A stretch of 59,788 nucleotides of DNA from DAOTEJ01 sp035454085 (GTDB taxonomy: Bacteria > Pseudomonadota > Gammaproteobacteria > Burkholderiales > Burkholderiaceae_F), in contig DAOTEJ010000006.1 in the NCBI GenBank assembly GCA_035454085.1, positions 1 through 59,788 of the forward strand, given 5' to 3'. Shown in pieces: positions 41,124 through 49,895 of the stretch (its first letter is position 1; every line of letters starts with the position of its first letter). The notes under the pieces were generated by a model, which was not told the DNA's origin, made no database searches, and saw only the letters and a program-made list of their open reading frames with translations. Made by a program: the position numbers and the translations under genes.

Positions 41124-41573
41124 TCAGGCGCGGGCAAGCGTGGGCCGCGGGGTGGATGTGCGGCTCAGAGCGTAGGCCCCGTCGCCGAGCAGAGCCTGCA
41201 CCAGGGCAGCCACGGCCAGGAAGGCCGGATATTCCCAGCCGCCGCCCTGGCCGCTGAACACCCAGCCGTTGCCTGCGTGGGCCCAGGTTGCACCGAGCAG
41301 GAAGGGCAGCAGGGCGAGCGCGACCCAGCGGGTCTGCACGCCCAGGATCAGCAGCACGCCCCCCACCAGTTCCACGGCGAAGGTCAGGTAGCCCAGGGCG
41401 GGCGGCAGGCCCAGGGACCCGAAGAACGCCGCCGTGCCGGGCAGCGTAAAGACAAACAGCTTGAGCAGGGCGTGAGCCACCGCCATGGTGCCCAGGGCCA
41501 GGCGCAGGACGAGGGTGGCATACGGGGCGGTGCCGAGTTCGATCGGGGAATAGGGGGTGGTCGTGGCGTTCAT
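41124..41573 (-). CDS. DoxX family membrane protein
   Basis: A 149-residue protein with four helices (LVLRLALGTMAVAHALLKLF; LGYLTFAVELVGGVLLILG; WVALALLPFLLGATWAHAG; YPAFLAVAALVQALLG), the DoxX/SURF4-like layout. DoxX proteins often accompany redox and glutathione genes. GGAGATC lies four bases before the ATG at 41573. It is the first gene of the operon with gst and the dioxygenase gene. Confidence 0.8.
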   Translation of the reverse strand: MNATTTPYSPIELGTAPYATLVLRLALGTMAVAHALLKLFVFTLPGTAAFFGSLGLPPALGYLTFAVELVGGVLLILGVQTRWVALALLPFLLGATWAHAGNGWVFSGQGGGWEYPAFLAVAALVQALLGDGAYALSRTSTPRPTLARA

Positions 41574-41695
41574 GGTGATCTCCGGGATGGCGCGGGCCGC
41601 TTGGTGCGGCGGGGAGTGCACTGTATTGGCCCACGGATATCGGATAAAGCGTCACTTGATGAATTGATCGTCCCGAAAAATGCAAGAATGCCGCC

Positions 41696-42598
41696 ATGGA
41701 TCGACTGGCCGCCATGCAGGGTTTCGTTCGCGTCGTCGAGCACGGCAGCTTCGTGCGTGCCGCGGAGCGTCTGGGCTGGTCGACCAGCAGCCTGTCGCGG
41801 CTGGTCGGGGAACTTGAGGCCCACCTCGGCGCGCGCCTGCTCCAGCGCACCACGCGGCGCTTGTCGCTGACCGACGCGGGCCAGGCCTACTTCGAGCGTT
41901 GCGTGCAACTGCTCGCCGATCTCGACGAGGCCGAAGCGCTGGCCGGAGCCAGCGCCGTTCGGCCGCGGGGCACGCTGCGCCTGACCTGCTCCTACAACAT
42001 GGGGATACACCGGCTCGCGCCCGCCATCGCGCGCTTCGTGGCGCGCTACCCCGAGGTGCGCTTCGATGTCTCGGTCGCTGACCGCGTGGTCGACCTGATC
42101 GAGGAGGGCTACGACCTCGCGGTGCGGGTGGGCGGGGCGGGGTCGGACCAATTGGTGGCCCGGCCCCTGGGGCGAGTACAGCTCTGGCTTGCCGCCGCGC
42201 CCGCCTACCTGGCGGCGCGCGGACGGCCGCGCACGCCCGAGGAACTGGCCGATCACGTGCTGCTGAGTTACGCCCACTCGCCCCAGCCGCGCCTCTGGCG
42301 GTTGGTGGGGCCGCAAGGCGAGGTGCGCGAGGTGGCGGTGCGCGGCCCGCTGCATGCCAACAGCGGGGAGGTGCTGGTCGCTGCCGCGGCGGCGGGGCTG
42401 GGGGTGGGCTACGAGCCCGACTTCATGGTCAGGCCGCTGGTCGCCACGGGCGCCCTGGAGCGGGTGCTGCCTGCGTGGAGCGGTCATGCCCTGGACATCC
42501 TCGCCGTGTATCCCTCGCGAAGACACCTCTCGGCCAAGGTCCGGCTGTTCGTCGAGCACCTGCAGGCTGAATTCGCCGCTGACGCGCTGCACCAATAG
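41696..42598 (+). CDS. LysR-family regulator divergent from the doxX-gst operon
   Basis: A 300-residue LysR protein of the common group starting MDRLAAMQGFVRVVEHGSFV, with HTH SFVRAAERLGWSTSSLSRLV and an effector domain with RLTCSYNMGIHRLAPAIARF. The 122-base gap to doxX holds TTGATGAATTGAT (41656-41668), a direct repeat of TTGAT that may be part of its operator. Regulation of the divergent operon in response to a quinone, aromatic or electrophile is the usual arrangement and is inferred here. Confidence 0.82.
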   Translation: MDRLAAMQGFVRVVEHGSFVRAAERLGWSTSSLSRLVGELEAHLGARLLQRTTRRLSLTDAGQAYFERCVQLLADLDEAEALAGASAVRPRGTLRLTCSYNMGIHRLAPAIARFVARYPEVRFDVSVADRVVDLIEEGYDLAVRVGGAGSDQLVARPLGRVQLWLAAAPAYLAARGRPRTPEELADHVLLSYAHSPQPRLWRLVGPQGEVREVAVRGPLHANSGEVLVAAAAAGLGVGYEPDFMVRPLVATGALERVLPAWSGHALDILAVYPSRRHLSAKVRLFVEHLQAEFAADALHQ

Positions 42599-42631
42599 GG
42601 AAGCCCCTCTAGGCCGTTCGACGCCCGGCCG

Positions 42632-42672
42632 TTGACGCGGCTCAAGCACTCCGAAATAGTACGACCGTTCGT
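42632..42672. promoter_or_regulatory. Candidate operators upstream of the TetR gene
   Basis: TTGAC-GCGG-CTCAA (42632-42645) is a near-palindrome resembling an FNR-type box, and ACGA-CCGT-TCGT (42661-42672) is a short inverted repeat typical of TetR-family sites. Both lie within 65 bases of the TetR start. The second is the better autoregulatory candidate. Confidence 0.35.
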
Positions 42673-42695
42673 CTTTTTTTGGCTCGATCCTTGCA

Positions 42696-43430
42696 GTGAC
42701 CCGCGCCTTGAGACCCTCCACCCTCGCCGTCGTGCCCGTCCCGGTCGCACCCGCGCTACGCCTGCGCAAGGGCGAGGCCACGCGCGCCGCGATCCTCGAG
42801 GCGGCGCTGGGCATCGCGCGCCGCGAGGGTCTGGAGGGCCTGACCATTGGCGTGCTGGCCGAGCAGGCCGGAATGAGCAAGAGCGGTGCCTTCGCGCACT
42901 TCGGTTCGCGCGAGGAGCTGCAGCTCGCGGTGCTCAAGGCCTACGCCGAGCGCTTCGTCGACGAGGTGCTGCGCCCTGCGGTGGCCCGGCCCCGTGGCCT
43001 GGCGCGTCTGACCGCGATGCTCGACAACTGGTTTGCCTACCTGGGCGGCGAGCTCGAGCAGGGCTGTCTGATGATTTCCGGCGCGAGCGAGTACGACGAC
43101 CGTCCCGGCCCCCTGCGCGACGAGATGGTGCGCATCGTGCGCGGCTGGAGCGCGGAGCTGCTGCGCGCCATCGACGCCGCCAAGGACACCGGCGAACTCG
43201 CTGCCGACACCGATTCCGAGCAACTGGCCTTCGAGATCCACGGCCTGGTGCTGGTCACCCACCAGCAGGCCCGCCTGCTGCGCTCGGGCGACAGCCTCGC
43301 GCGCGCGCGCTCGGGGCTGGCTCGACTGCTCGCCTCCGCCGCGTCGGCCCCGCCGCCCGCGCGAGCGACTACCCACAAGCGCCCCGCCGAGTCCAAGAGG
43401 GCGCCTTCCCCCTCCCACGCGTCGAAGTAA
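42696..43430 (+). CDS. TetR-family regulator of the beta-oxidation cluster
   Basis: A 244-residue regulator with the HTH at about 29-75 (TRAAILEAALGIARREGLEG, LTIGVLAEQAGMSKSGAFAH, then FGSREEL). The C-terminal domain (about 90-205, with EQGCLMISGASEYDD) is of the TetR_C_6/YcdC type that binds acyl-CoAs or similar. The GTG start is ten residues before a Pro/Val-rich stretch. It sits ten bases before the acyl-CoA dehydrogenase gene on the same strand, so it likely controls the fatty-acid operon and itself. Confidence 0.8.
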   Translation: MTRALRPSTLAVVPVPVAPALRLRKGEATRAAILEAALGIARREGLEGLTIGVLAEQAGMSKSGAFAHFGSREELQLAVLKAYAERFVDEVLRPAVARPRGLARLTAMLDNWFAYLGGELEQGCLMISGASEYDDRPGPLRDEMVRIVRGWSAELLRAIDAAKDTGELAADTDSEQLAFEIHGLVLVTHQQARLLRSGDSLARARSGLARLLASAASAPPPARATTHKRPAESKRAPSPSHASK

Positions 43431-43440
43431 GGAGTACGCC

Positions 43441-45252
43441 ATGCCTGTCTACAACCCGCCCCTGCGCGACCAGCAATTCGTGATCCACGAACTGCTCGGT
43501 GCGGTCGACCAGCTCAAGACCATGCCCGCCTACGCCGACATCGACGCCGACACGGTCAACGCCGTGGTCGAGGAGTCGGGCAAGTTCTGCGCCGAGGTGC
43601 TCCAGCCGATCAACCGCTCCGGCGACGAGGAAGGCTGCCACTTTGACCCGGTGGCGCGCACCGTCAAGGCGCCGGCCGGTTTCAAGGAGGCGTTCGACCA
43701 GTTCCGCGAGGCGGGCTGGCAGGGTCTGGCGGCCGATCCGCACTACGGTGGCCAGGGCCTGCCCCACCTGCTGCAGATCGCCTTCTACGAGATGCAGTAC
43801 TCGACCAACCAGGCCTGGGCCATGTATCCGGGCCTGACCATCGGCGCCTACGAGTGCCTGCACGCGCACGCCGCGCAGCCGCTGAAGGATCTGTTCCTGC
43901 CCAAGCTCGTGTCGGGGCAGTGGACCGGGACCATGTGCCTGACCGAGCCGCATTGCGGCACCGACCTGGGCATGCTGCGCAGCAAGGCCGAGCCCCAGGC
44001 CGACGGCAGCTTCAAGCTCACGGGCGAGAAGATCTTCATCTCGTCGGGCGAGCACGACCTGGCCGAGAACATCGTGCACCTGGTGCTCGCGCGCCTGCCC
44101 GATGCGCCGGCCGGCACCAAGGGGATCTCGCTGTTCGTCGTGCCCAAGTTCCTGCCCGTGGGCGAGGGCGCGGCGGCCACCGTGGGCGAGCGCAATCCCA
44201 TCTACTGCGGCGGGATCGAGCACAAGATGGGGATCCACGCCAACGCCACCTGCCAGATGGTGCTCGAGGGCGCGCGTGGCTGGCTGGTGGGCGAGCCCAA
44301 CAAGGGCCTGGCCGCCATGTTCGTGATGATGAACGGCGCGCGCCTGGGCGTGGGCGTGCAGGGGCTGGGACTGACCGAGGTGGCCTACCAGAACGCGGTG
44401 GCCTACGCGCGTGACCGCATCCAGGGCCGGGCGCTGACCGGCCCGGCCGCGCCCGAAAAGCAGGCCGATCCGATCATCGTGCACCCCGACGTGCGCCGCA
44501 TGCTGCTCACCGCGCGCGCCTGGGCCGAGGGCGGCCGCGCCTTCAGCTACTGGGTGGCGCTGATGGCCGACCAGCAACTGCACGGGGCCACCCACGAGGA
44601 CCGCAAGTTCGGCGCCGACATGATGGCGCTCATGACCCCGATCGTGAAGGCCTTCCTCACCGACAACGGCTACCAGGCCGCCACCGAGTGCCAGCAGGTG
44701 TTCGGCGGCCACGGCTACATCCGCGGCTGGGGCATGGAGCAGTTCGTGCGCGATGCGCGCATCAACATGATCTACGAGGGCACCAACACCATCCAGTCGC
44801 TCGACCTGCTGGGCCGCAAGGTGCTGATGGACAACGGCGCCCGCCTCAAGCAGTTCGGTGCCATGGTGCGCGCTTTCATCGAGGCCAACGACACGCGGGT
44901 GGACATGAACGAGTTCATCTCGCCCCTGGCCGACCTGGGTGACAAGGTCACCAAGCTCACCACCGAGATCGGCATGAAGGCCTTCGGCAACCCCAACGAG
45001 GCGGGCGGCGCGGCAGTGGACTACCTGCGCGTGATCGGCCACCTGGTGTTCGCCTACTTCTGGGCCCGCATGGCGCGCATCGCACTCGACCGCATCAAGG
45101 CCGATGGCGCGGCGGTCGATCCGTTCTACACGGCCAAGCTGCACACCGCGCGCTTCTACTTCAGCAAGCTGCTGCCCGAGACCGCGATGCGCATCCGCAC
45201 GGCGCGTGCCGGCGTCAAGTCGCTGGTGGAGATGCCCGCCGAGATGTTCTGA
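43441..45252 (+). CDS. Acyl-CoA dehydrogenase, long form with C-terminal domain
   Basis: A 603-residue flavoprotein for the first step of beta-oxidation. MCLTEPHCGTDLG and KIFISSGEHD bind FAD and substrate; QVFGGHGYIRGWGMEQFVRDARINMIYEGTNTIQ carries the catalytic glutamate (in YEGTN). The extra C-terminal domain (about 470-603) is the AcylCoA_DH_C type found in DmdC and FadE5-like enzymes, and the N-terminal YNPPLRDQQFVIHEL is typical. Substrates are probably medium- to long-chain or aryl acyl-CoAs. AAGGAG lies five bases before the ATG. It is the first enzyme gene after TetR. Confidence 0.85.
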   Translation: MPVYNPPLRDQQFVIHELLGAVDQLKTMPAYADIDADTVNAVVEESGKFCAEVLQPINRSGDEEGCHFDPVARTVKAPAGFKEAFDQFREAGWQGLAADPHYGGQGLPHLLQIAFYEMQYSTNQAWAMYPGLTIGAYECLHAHAAQPLKDLFLPKLVSGQWTGTMCLTEPHCGTDLGMLRSKAEPQADGSFKLTGEKIFISSGEHDLAENIVHLVLARLPDAPAGTKGISLFVVPKFLPVGEGAAATVGERNPIYCGGIEHKMGIHANATCQMVLEGARGWLVGEPNKGLAAMFVMMNGARLGVGVQGLGLTEVAYQNAVAYARDRIQGRALTGPAAPEKQADPIIVHPDVRRMLLTARAWAEGGRAFSYWVALMADQQLHGATHEDRKFGADMMALMTPIVKAFLTDNGYQAATECQQVFGGHGYIRGWGMEQFVRDARINMIYEGTNTIQSLDLLGRKVLMDNGARLKQFGAMVRAFIEANDTRVDMNEFISPLADLGDKVTKLTTEIGMKAFGNPNEAGGAAVDYLRVIGHLVFAYFWARMARIALDRIKADGAAVDPFYTAKLHTARFYFSKLLPETAMRIRTARAGVKSLVEMPAEMF

Positions 45253-45261
45253 GCGTTGCCA

Positions 45262-45289
45262 CTTGCCCGGGGCGGCCGCCCCGGGCAAG
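45262..45289. promoter_or_regulatory. Perfect 28-bp palindrome between the dehydrogenase and fadB genes
   Basis: Bases 45262-45275 are perfectly complementary to 45276-45289 with no loop, centred on GCGGCCGC. It begins ten bases after the dehydrogenase stop and ends 39 before the fadB start. In RNA it would be a very stable hairpin without a T-run, suited to protecting the upstream message or reducing read-through. Confidence 0.7.
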
Positions 45290-45328
45290 GGCCAGCAAGA
45301 TACCCACCGAATCACCCCTGGAGAGTCC

Positions 45329-47740
45329 ATGAGCAACTTCATCGTCCGCAAGGTCGCGGTGCTGGGCGCCGGCGTGATGGGCGCGCAGATCGCCGCCCAT
45401 TGCGTCAACGCCAAGGTGCCGGTCGTGCTGTTCGACCTGCCCGCCAAGGAAGGCCCCAAGAACGGCATCGTTCTCAAGGCCATAGAGAACCTCAAGAAGC
45501 TCAACCCGGCGCCGCTGGGCGACAAGGCCGACGCGCAGTACATCGAGGCCGCGAACTACGAGGACGACCTTGCCAAGCTGGCCGACTGCGACCTGATCAT
45601 CGAGGCCATCGCCGAGCGCATGGACTGGAAGCACGACCTGTACCGCAAGGTCGGCGGGCACGTCGCGCCGCACGCGATCTTCGCCTCGAACACCTCGGGC
45701 CTGCCGATCGAGAAGCTGGCCGAGGTCATGGACGCCGGCCTGAAGGCGCGCTTCTGCGGCGTGCACTTCTTCAACCCGCCGCGCTACATGCACCTGGTGG
45801 AGCTCATCCCCACGCCGGCGACCGAGCCGTCCATCATGGACAAGCTCGAGACCTTCCTGACCAGCACGCTGGGCAAGGGCGTGGTGCGGGCCAAGGACAC
45901 GCCCAACTTCATCGCCAACCGCGTGGGCATCTTCGGCATGCTCGCCACCTTCAAGGAGGCGGCGAAGTACGGCCTGGGCTACGACGTGGTCGACGACCTG
46001 ACGGGCAGCAAGCTCGGCCGCGCCAAGAGCGCGACCTTCCGCACCGCCGACGTGGTGGGTCTGGACACCATGGCGCACGTGATCAAGACCATGCGCGACA
46101 CCCTGCCCGCCGCCATCGACCCCTTCGCCGAGCACTTCGCCACTCCGGCCGTGCTCGAGAAGCTGGTGGCCGCCGGCGCGCTGGGCCAGAAGTCCAAGGC
46201 CGGCTTCTACAAGAAGGACGGCAAGGCGATCAAGGTGATCAACCCGGCCACGGGCGAGTACGTGGACTCGGGCGCCAAGGCCGACGACATCATCGCCCGC
46301 ATCCTCAAGAAGAAGGATCCGGCCGAGCGCCTCAAGCTGCTGCGCGAGACCGACCATCCCCAGGCCAAGTTCCTGTGGGCCATCTTCCGCGACGCGTTCC
46401 ACTACATCGCGGTGCATCTCGAGACCATCGCCGACACGGCGCGCGAAGTCGACTTCGCGCTGCGCTGGGGCTTCGGCTGGAGCACCGGCCCGTTCGAGAC
46501 CTGGCAAGCCGCCGGCTGGAAGCAGGTGGCCGAGTGGGTCAAGGCCGACATAGACGCTGGCGAGGCCCTGTCCAAGGCGCCGCTGCCCGCCTGGGTGTTC
46601 AGCGGCCCGGTGGCCGAGCGCGGCGGCGTGCACATGCCCGAGGGCTCGTGGTCGCCGCGCCAGGGCAAGTTCGTGCCGCGCTCCGACCTGCCGGTCTATG
46701 CCAGGCAGATCTTCCGCGCGCCGCTGGCGGGCGAGAACGCGCCCACCGGCCACAGCGGCGGCACCACGGTGTTCGAGGACGAGGCCGTGCGCCTGTGGAC
46801 CGCGGCGCAGCAGCCCGACGTGCTGGTCATCTCGCTCAAGACCAAGATGCACACCATCGGCCCGGGCGTGGTGGCCGGGCTGCTCAAGGCGATCGAGCTC
46901 GCCGAGCAGCAGTACAAGGGCCTGGTGATCTGGTCGCCCGACGAGCCGTTCTCGGCCGGTGCCGACCTCGCGGCCATGCTGCCGGTGTTCATGTCGGGCG
47001 GCGTCAAGGCGATCGGCGAGGAAGAGAAGAAGCTGCAGGACGCGCTGATGCGCCTGAAGTACGCGCAGGTCCCGGTGGTCGCGGCGGTGAGCGGCCTGGC
47101 ACTGGGCGGCGGCTGCGAACTGCTGCTGCACTCGGCCAAGCGCGTGGCCAGCCTCGAGAGCTACATCGGCCTGGTGGAAGTGGGCGTGGGCCTGCTGCCG
47201 GGCGCGGGCGGCCTCAAGGAGGGCGCGATCCGCGCCGGTCTCGCGGCCCAGGCCGCGGGCAGCAACAACGTGCTGGCCTACCTCACGGGCTGGTTCACCA
47301 ATGCCGCCATGGCCAACGTTGCCAAGTCGGCGCTCGAGGCCCGCGCGATGGGCTGGCTCACCGCGGGCGACGTGATCGTGTTCAACGGCTACGAACTGCT
47401 GTGGACCGCACTCAAGGAGGCCGCGGCCATGGCCGACGCCGGCTACCGCCCGCCCATGAAGCTCAAGGGCGTGCCGGTGGCGGGGCGCTCGGGCCTGGCG
47501 ACGATCAAGGTGCAGCTGGTGGGCATGCGTGACGGTGGCTTCATCAGTGCGCACGACTACTTCATCGCCAGCCGCATCGCCGAGGTGATGTGCGGCGGCG
47601 ACGTCGAAGCCGGCAGCCTGGTCGACGAGCAGTGGCTGCTCGACCTCGAGCGCAAGTACTTCATGGAGCTGGTCAACCACCCCAAGAGCCAGGAACGGAT
47701 GATGGGGATGATGCAGACCGGCAAGCCGGTGCGTAACTGA
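45329..47740 (+). CDS. 3-hydroxyacyl-CoA dehydrogenase / enoyl-CoA hydratase (FadB/FadN-like)
   Basis: An 803-residue bifunctional beta-oxidation enzyme with dehydrogenase first: NAD-binding VAVLGAGVMGAQIAAH, catalytic CGVHFFNPPRYMHLVE, then the C-terminal 3HCDH domain, and an enoyl-CoA hydratase part (about 480-800; SAGADLAAML and ALGGGCELLLHSAKRVA with the catalytic Glu). This order is that of B. subtilis FadN, the reverse of E. coli FadB. GGAGAG precedes the ATG by four bases. It converts enoyl-CoA via 3-hydroxyacyl-CoA to 3-ketoacyl-CoA for the following thiolase. Confidence 0.87.
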   Translation: MSNFIVRKVAVLGAGVMGAQIAAHCVNAKVPVVLFDLPAKEGPKNGIVLKAIENLKKLNPAPLGDKADAQYIEAANYEDDLAKLADCDLIIEAIAERMDWKHDLYRKVGGHVAPHAIFASNTSGLPIEKLAEVMDAGLKARFCGVHFFNPPRYMHLVELIPTPATEPSIMDKLETFLTSTLGKGVVRAKDTPNFIANRVGIFGMLATFKEAAKYGLGYDVVDDLTGSKLGRAKSATFRTADVVGLDTMAHVIKTMRDTLPAAIDPFAEHFATPAVLEKLVAAGALGQKSKAGFYKKDGKAIKVINPATGEYVDSGAKADDIIARILKKKDPAERLKLLRETDHPQAKFLWAIFRDAFHYIAVHLETIADTAREVDFALRWGFGWSTGPFETWQAAGWKQVAEWVKADIDAGEALSKAPLPAWVFSGPVAERGGVHMPEGSWSPRQGKFVPRSDLPVYARQIFRAPLAGENAPTGHSGGTTVFEDEAVRLWTAAQQPDVLVISLKTKMHTIGPGVVAGLLKAIELAEQQYKGLVIWSPDEPFSAGADLAAMLPVFMSGGVKAIGEEEKKLQDALMRLKYAQVPVVAAVSGLALGGGCELLLHSAKRVASLESYIGLVEVGVGLLPGAGGLKEGAIRAGLAAQAAGSNNVLAYLTGWFTNAAMANVAKSALEARAMGWLTAGDVIVFNGYELLWTALKEAAAMADAGYRPPMKLKGVPVAGRSGLATIKVQLVGMRDGGFISAHDYFIASRIAEVMCGGDVEAGSLVDEQWLLDLERKYFMELVNHPKSQERMMGMMQTGKPVRN

Positions 47741-47742
47741 CG

Positions 47743-47772
47743 CGTGATCCGCGCGTAACCCACCCGGATCAC
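47743..47772. promoter_or_regulatory. Inverted repeat between fadB-like and fadA genes
   Basis: GTGATCCG (47743-47750) pairs exactly with CGGATCAC (47765-47772) across 14 bases, filling the intergenic gap and ending just before the GGAG ribosome site of fadA. It could modulate fadA translation or mRNA stability. Confidence 0.45.
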
Positions 47773-47787
47773 ACTCTGGAGAACCAC

Positions 47788-48987
47788 ATGAGCAAGCAAA
47801 TCCAGGACGCCTACATCGTGGCGGCCACGCGCACCCCGATCGGCAAGGCGCCCAAGGGCGCGCTGAAGAACCAGCGCCCCGACGACCTGCTGGTGCACGC
47901 CATCAAGGGCGCGCTGGCACAGGTGCCCAGCCTCGATCCCAAGGCGATCGAGGACGCCATCATCGGCTGCGCCATGCCCGAGGGCGAGCAGGGCCTCAAC
48001 TTCGCGCGCATCTCGGTGCTGCTGGCGGGCCTGCCCAACACCGTGGGCGGCGTGACCATCAACCGCTTCTGCTCGTCGGGGCTGAACGCGGTGGCCATGG
48101 CGGCCGACCGCATCCGCGTGGGCGAGGCCGACGTGATGATCGCGGGTGGCGCCGAGTCGATGAGCATGGTGCCCATGAGCGGCAACAAGCCGAGCTTCAA
48201 CCCCGAGGTCTTTGCCCGCGACGAGAACGTCGGCATCGCCTACGGCATGGGCCTGACCGCCGAGAAAGTGGCGCAGCAGTGGAAGGTGAGCCGCGAGGCG
48301 CAGGACGCCTTCGCGCTCGAGTCGCACCGCCGCGCCATCCTCGCCCAGCAGGCGGGCGAGTTCACCGGCGAGATCACGCCCTACGAGGTGGTCGAGCGCT
48401 TTCCGCGGCTGGGCAGCGGCGAGATCGAGATCAAGCGCCGCACCCTGGCGCTCGACGAAGGCCCGCGCGCCGAGACCACGCTGGAGGCCCTGGCCAAGCT
48501 GCGCGCCGTGTTCGCGGCGCAGGGCAGCGTCACCGCCGGCAACAGCTCGCAGATGAGCGACGGCGCGGGTGCGCTGATCCTGGTCAGCGAGCGCGCGCTC
48601 AAGCAGTTCAACCTCACCCCGCTGGCGCGCTTCGTGAGCTTCGCGGTCAAGGGCGTGCCGCCCGAGATCATGGGCATCGGCCCCAAGGAAGCCATTCCCG
48701 CGGCGCTCAAGGCCGCCGGCCTAAAGCAGCAGGACATGGGCTGGATCGAGCTCAACGAGGCCTTTGCCGCGCAGTCGCTGGCGGTGATCAACGACCTGGG
48801 GCTGGACACGAGCGTCGTCAACCCCATGGGCGGGGCGATTGCGCTGGGCCACCCGCTCGGCGCCACCGGCGCGATCCGTTCGGCCACGGTGGTCCACGCC
48901 CTGCAGCGGCGCAAGCTCAAGTACGGCATGGTGACCATGTGCATCGGCACGGGCATGGGCGCCGCCGGCATCTTCGAGCGCGTCTAG
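47788..48987 (+). CDS. fadA: Acetyl-CoA acyltransferase (3-ketoacyl-CoA thiolase)
   Basis: A 399-residue thiolase that cleaves 3-ketoacyl-CoA with CoA to acetyl-CoA. All three catalytic positions are present: C95 (NRFCSSG), H355 (GHPLGATG) and C385 (MCIGTGMG). The N-terminus YIVAATRTPIGKAPKGAL suits the degradative FadA/FadI group. TGGAG is seven bases before the ATG. It is 47 bases after the fadB-like gene and is followed by a strong hairpin, so it ends this part of the operon. Confidence 0.9.
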   Translation: MSKQIQDAYIVAATRTPIGKAPKGALKNQRPDDLLVHAIKGALAQVPSLDPKAIEDAIIGCAMPEGEQGLNFARISVLLAGLPNTVGGVTINRFCSSGLNAVAMAADRIRVGEADVMIAGGAESMSMVPMSGNKPSFNPEVFARDENVGIAYGMGLTAEKVAQQWKVSREAQDAFALESHRRAILAQQAGEFTGEITPYEVVERFPRLGSGEIEIKRRTLALDEGPRAETTLEALAKLRAVFAAQGSVTAGNSSQMSDGAGALILVSERALKQFNLTPLARFVSFAVKGVPPEIMGIGPKEAIPAALKAAGLKQQDMGWIELNEAFAAQSLAVINDLGLDTSVVNPMGGAIALGHPLGATGAIRSATVVHALQRRKLKYGMVTMCIGTGMGAAGIFERV

Positions 48988-49015
48988 GCGGCTCCGCGCG
49001 CGTGCCGCCGGACTT

Positions 49016-49043
49016 GCGAAGGGGCGCCGTGGCGCCCTTTCGC
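49016..49043. terminator. Strong hairpin after fadA
   Basis: GCGAAGGGGCGCC (49016-49028) pairs with GGCGCCCTTTCGC (49031-49043), 13 bp with one G-T pair and a 2-base turn. Only short T-runs follow, so it may be a terminator or a stabilising 3' structure. Confidence 0.55.
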
Positions 49044-49120
49044 TTGCAGGCGCGGCGCGGGTGCCAACCCCACTTTCGAAGCGGCCGCACGCGTCTGCGC
49101 GCCCACTCACGAGGAAGCCC

Positions 49121-49885
49121 ATGAGCATCAAGACCGAGACCCGCGAGGGCGTCTGCCGCATCGAGATCGCCCGCCCCGAGAAGAAGAACGCGCTGTCGAT
49201 GGCGATGTACGCAGCCATGGCCGAGGCCATCGCCGCCGCGCACGAGGACGGCGCCGTGCGGGCGCTGGTGATCCACGGCCAGCCCGACGTGTTCACCGCC
49301 GGCAACGACATCGAGGACTTCATGAAGCATCCGCCCACCGGGCCGGATGCGCCCGTGTTCCGCTTCATGATGGCGCTGGGCATGGCCGAGAAGCCGGTGA
49401 TCGCCGCGGTCAACGGTCCGGCGGTGGGCATCGGCACGACCCTGCTCTACCACTGCGACCTGGCCTACTGCGGTGCGCATGCGATGTTCTCGATGCCCTT
49501 CGTGGCGCTGGGCCTGTGCCCGGAGTTCGGGTCCTCGCTGCTCGCGCCCCTGTCGGCCGGGTATCGCAAGGCGGCCGAGAAGATCCTGCTGTCCGAGCCG
49601 ATCAGCCCCGACGAGGCGATCGAGATGCGCCTGGTCAATCAGGTGCTCGACGACGACAAGGTGCTCGAGCACGCGATGGCGCAGGCCGCGCGCTTCAACC
49701 GCCTGCCTCCCGCCGCGGTGCGCGAGTCCAAGCGGCTCATGCGCCTGCCGCTCAAGCCCATGCTCGAGAAGCTGATCGAGGAGGAGGCGCGCGCCTTTTC
49801 GCGCATGCTCGTGCGTCCCGAGGCGCGCGAGGCGTTCACCGCCTTCTTCGAGCGGCGCAAGCCCGACTGGTCGCAGTTTTCCTGA
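49121..49885 (+). CDS. Enoyl-CoA hydratase/isomerase family protein, isomerase-like
   Basis: A 254-residue crotonase-fold protein. The oxyanion-hole part is FTAGNDIEDF and AAVNGPAVGIGTTLLYHCDL. The first catalytic glutamate of hydratases (GGGxE) is replaced in GIGTTLL, while the second acidic residue is kept in GLCPEFGSS. That pattern is typical of delta3-delta2-enoyl-CoA isomerase-like members, which help degrade unsaturated fatty acids. GAGGAAG lies about six bases before the ATG. It follows fadA by 130 bases and precedes a thioesterase gene by ten. Confidence 0.8.
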   Translation: MSIKTETREGVCRIEIARPEKKNALSMAMYAAMAEAIAAAHEDGAVRALVIHGQPDVFTAGNDIEDFMKHPPTGPDAPVFRFMMALGMAEKPVIAAVNGPAVGIGTTLLYHCDLAYCGAHAMFSMPFVALGLCPEFGSSLLAPLSAGYRKAAEKILLSEPISPDEAIEMRLVNQVLDDDKVLEHAMAQAARFNRLPPAAVRESKRLMRLPLKPMLEKLIEEEARAFSRMLVRPEAREAFTAFFERRKPDWSQFS

Positions 49886-49895
49886 GGCCGGCGCG

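Noticed and set aside
45262..45289. The 28-bp palindrome as an insertion-element end or attachment site
   Set aside because: No transposase or integrase, target duplication or second copy is visible in the window.
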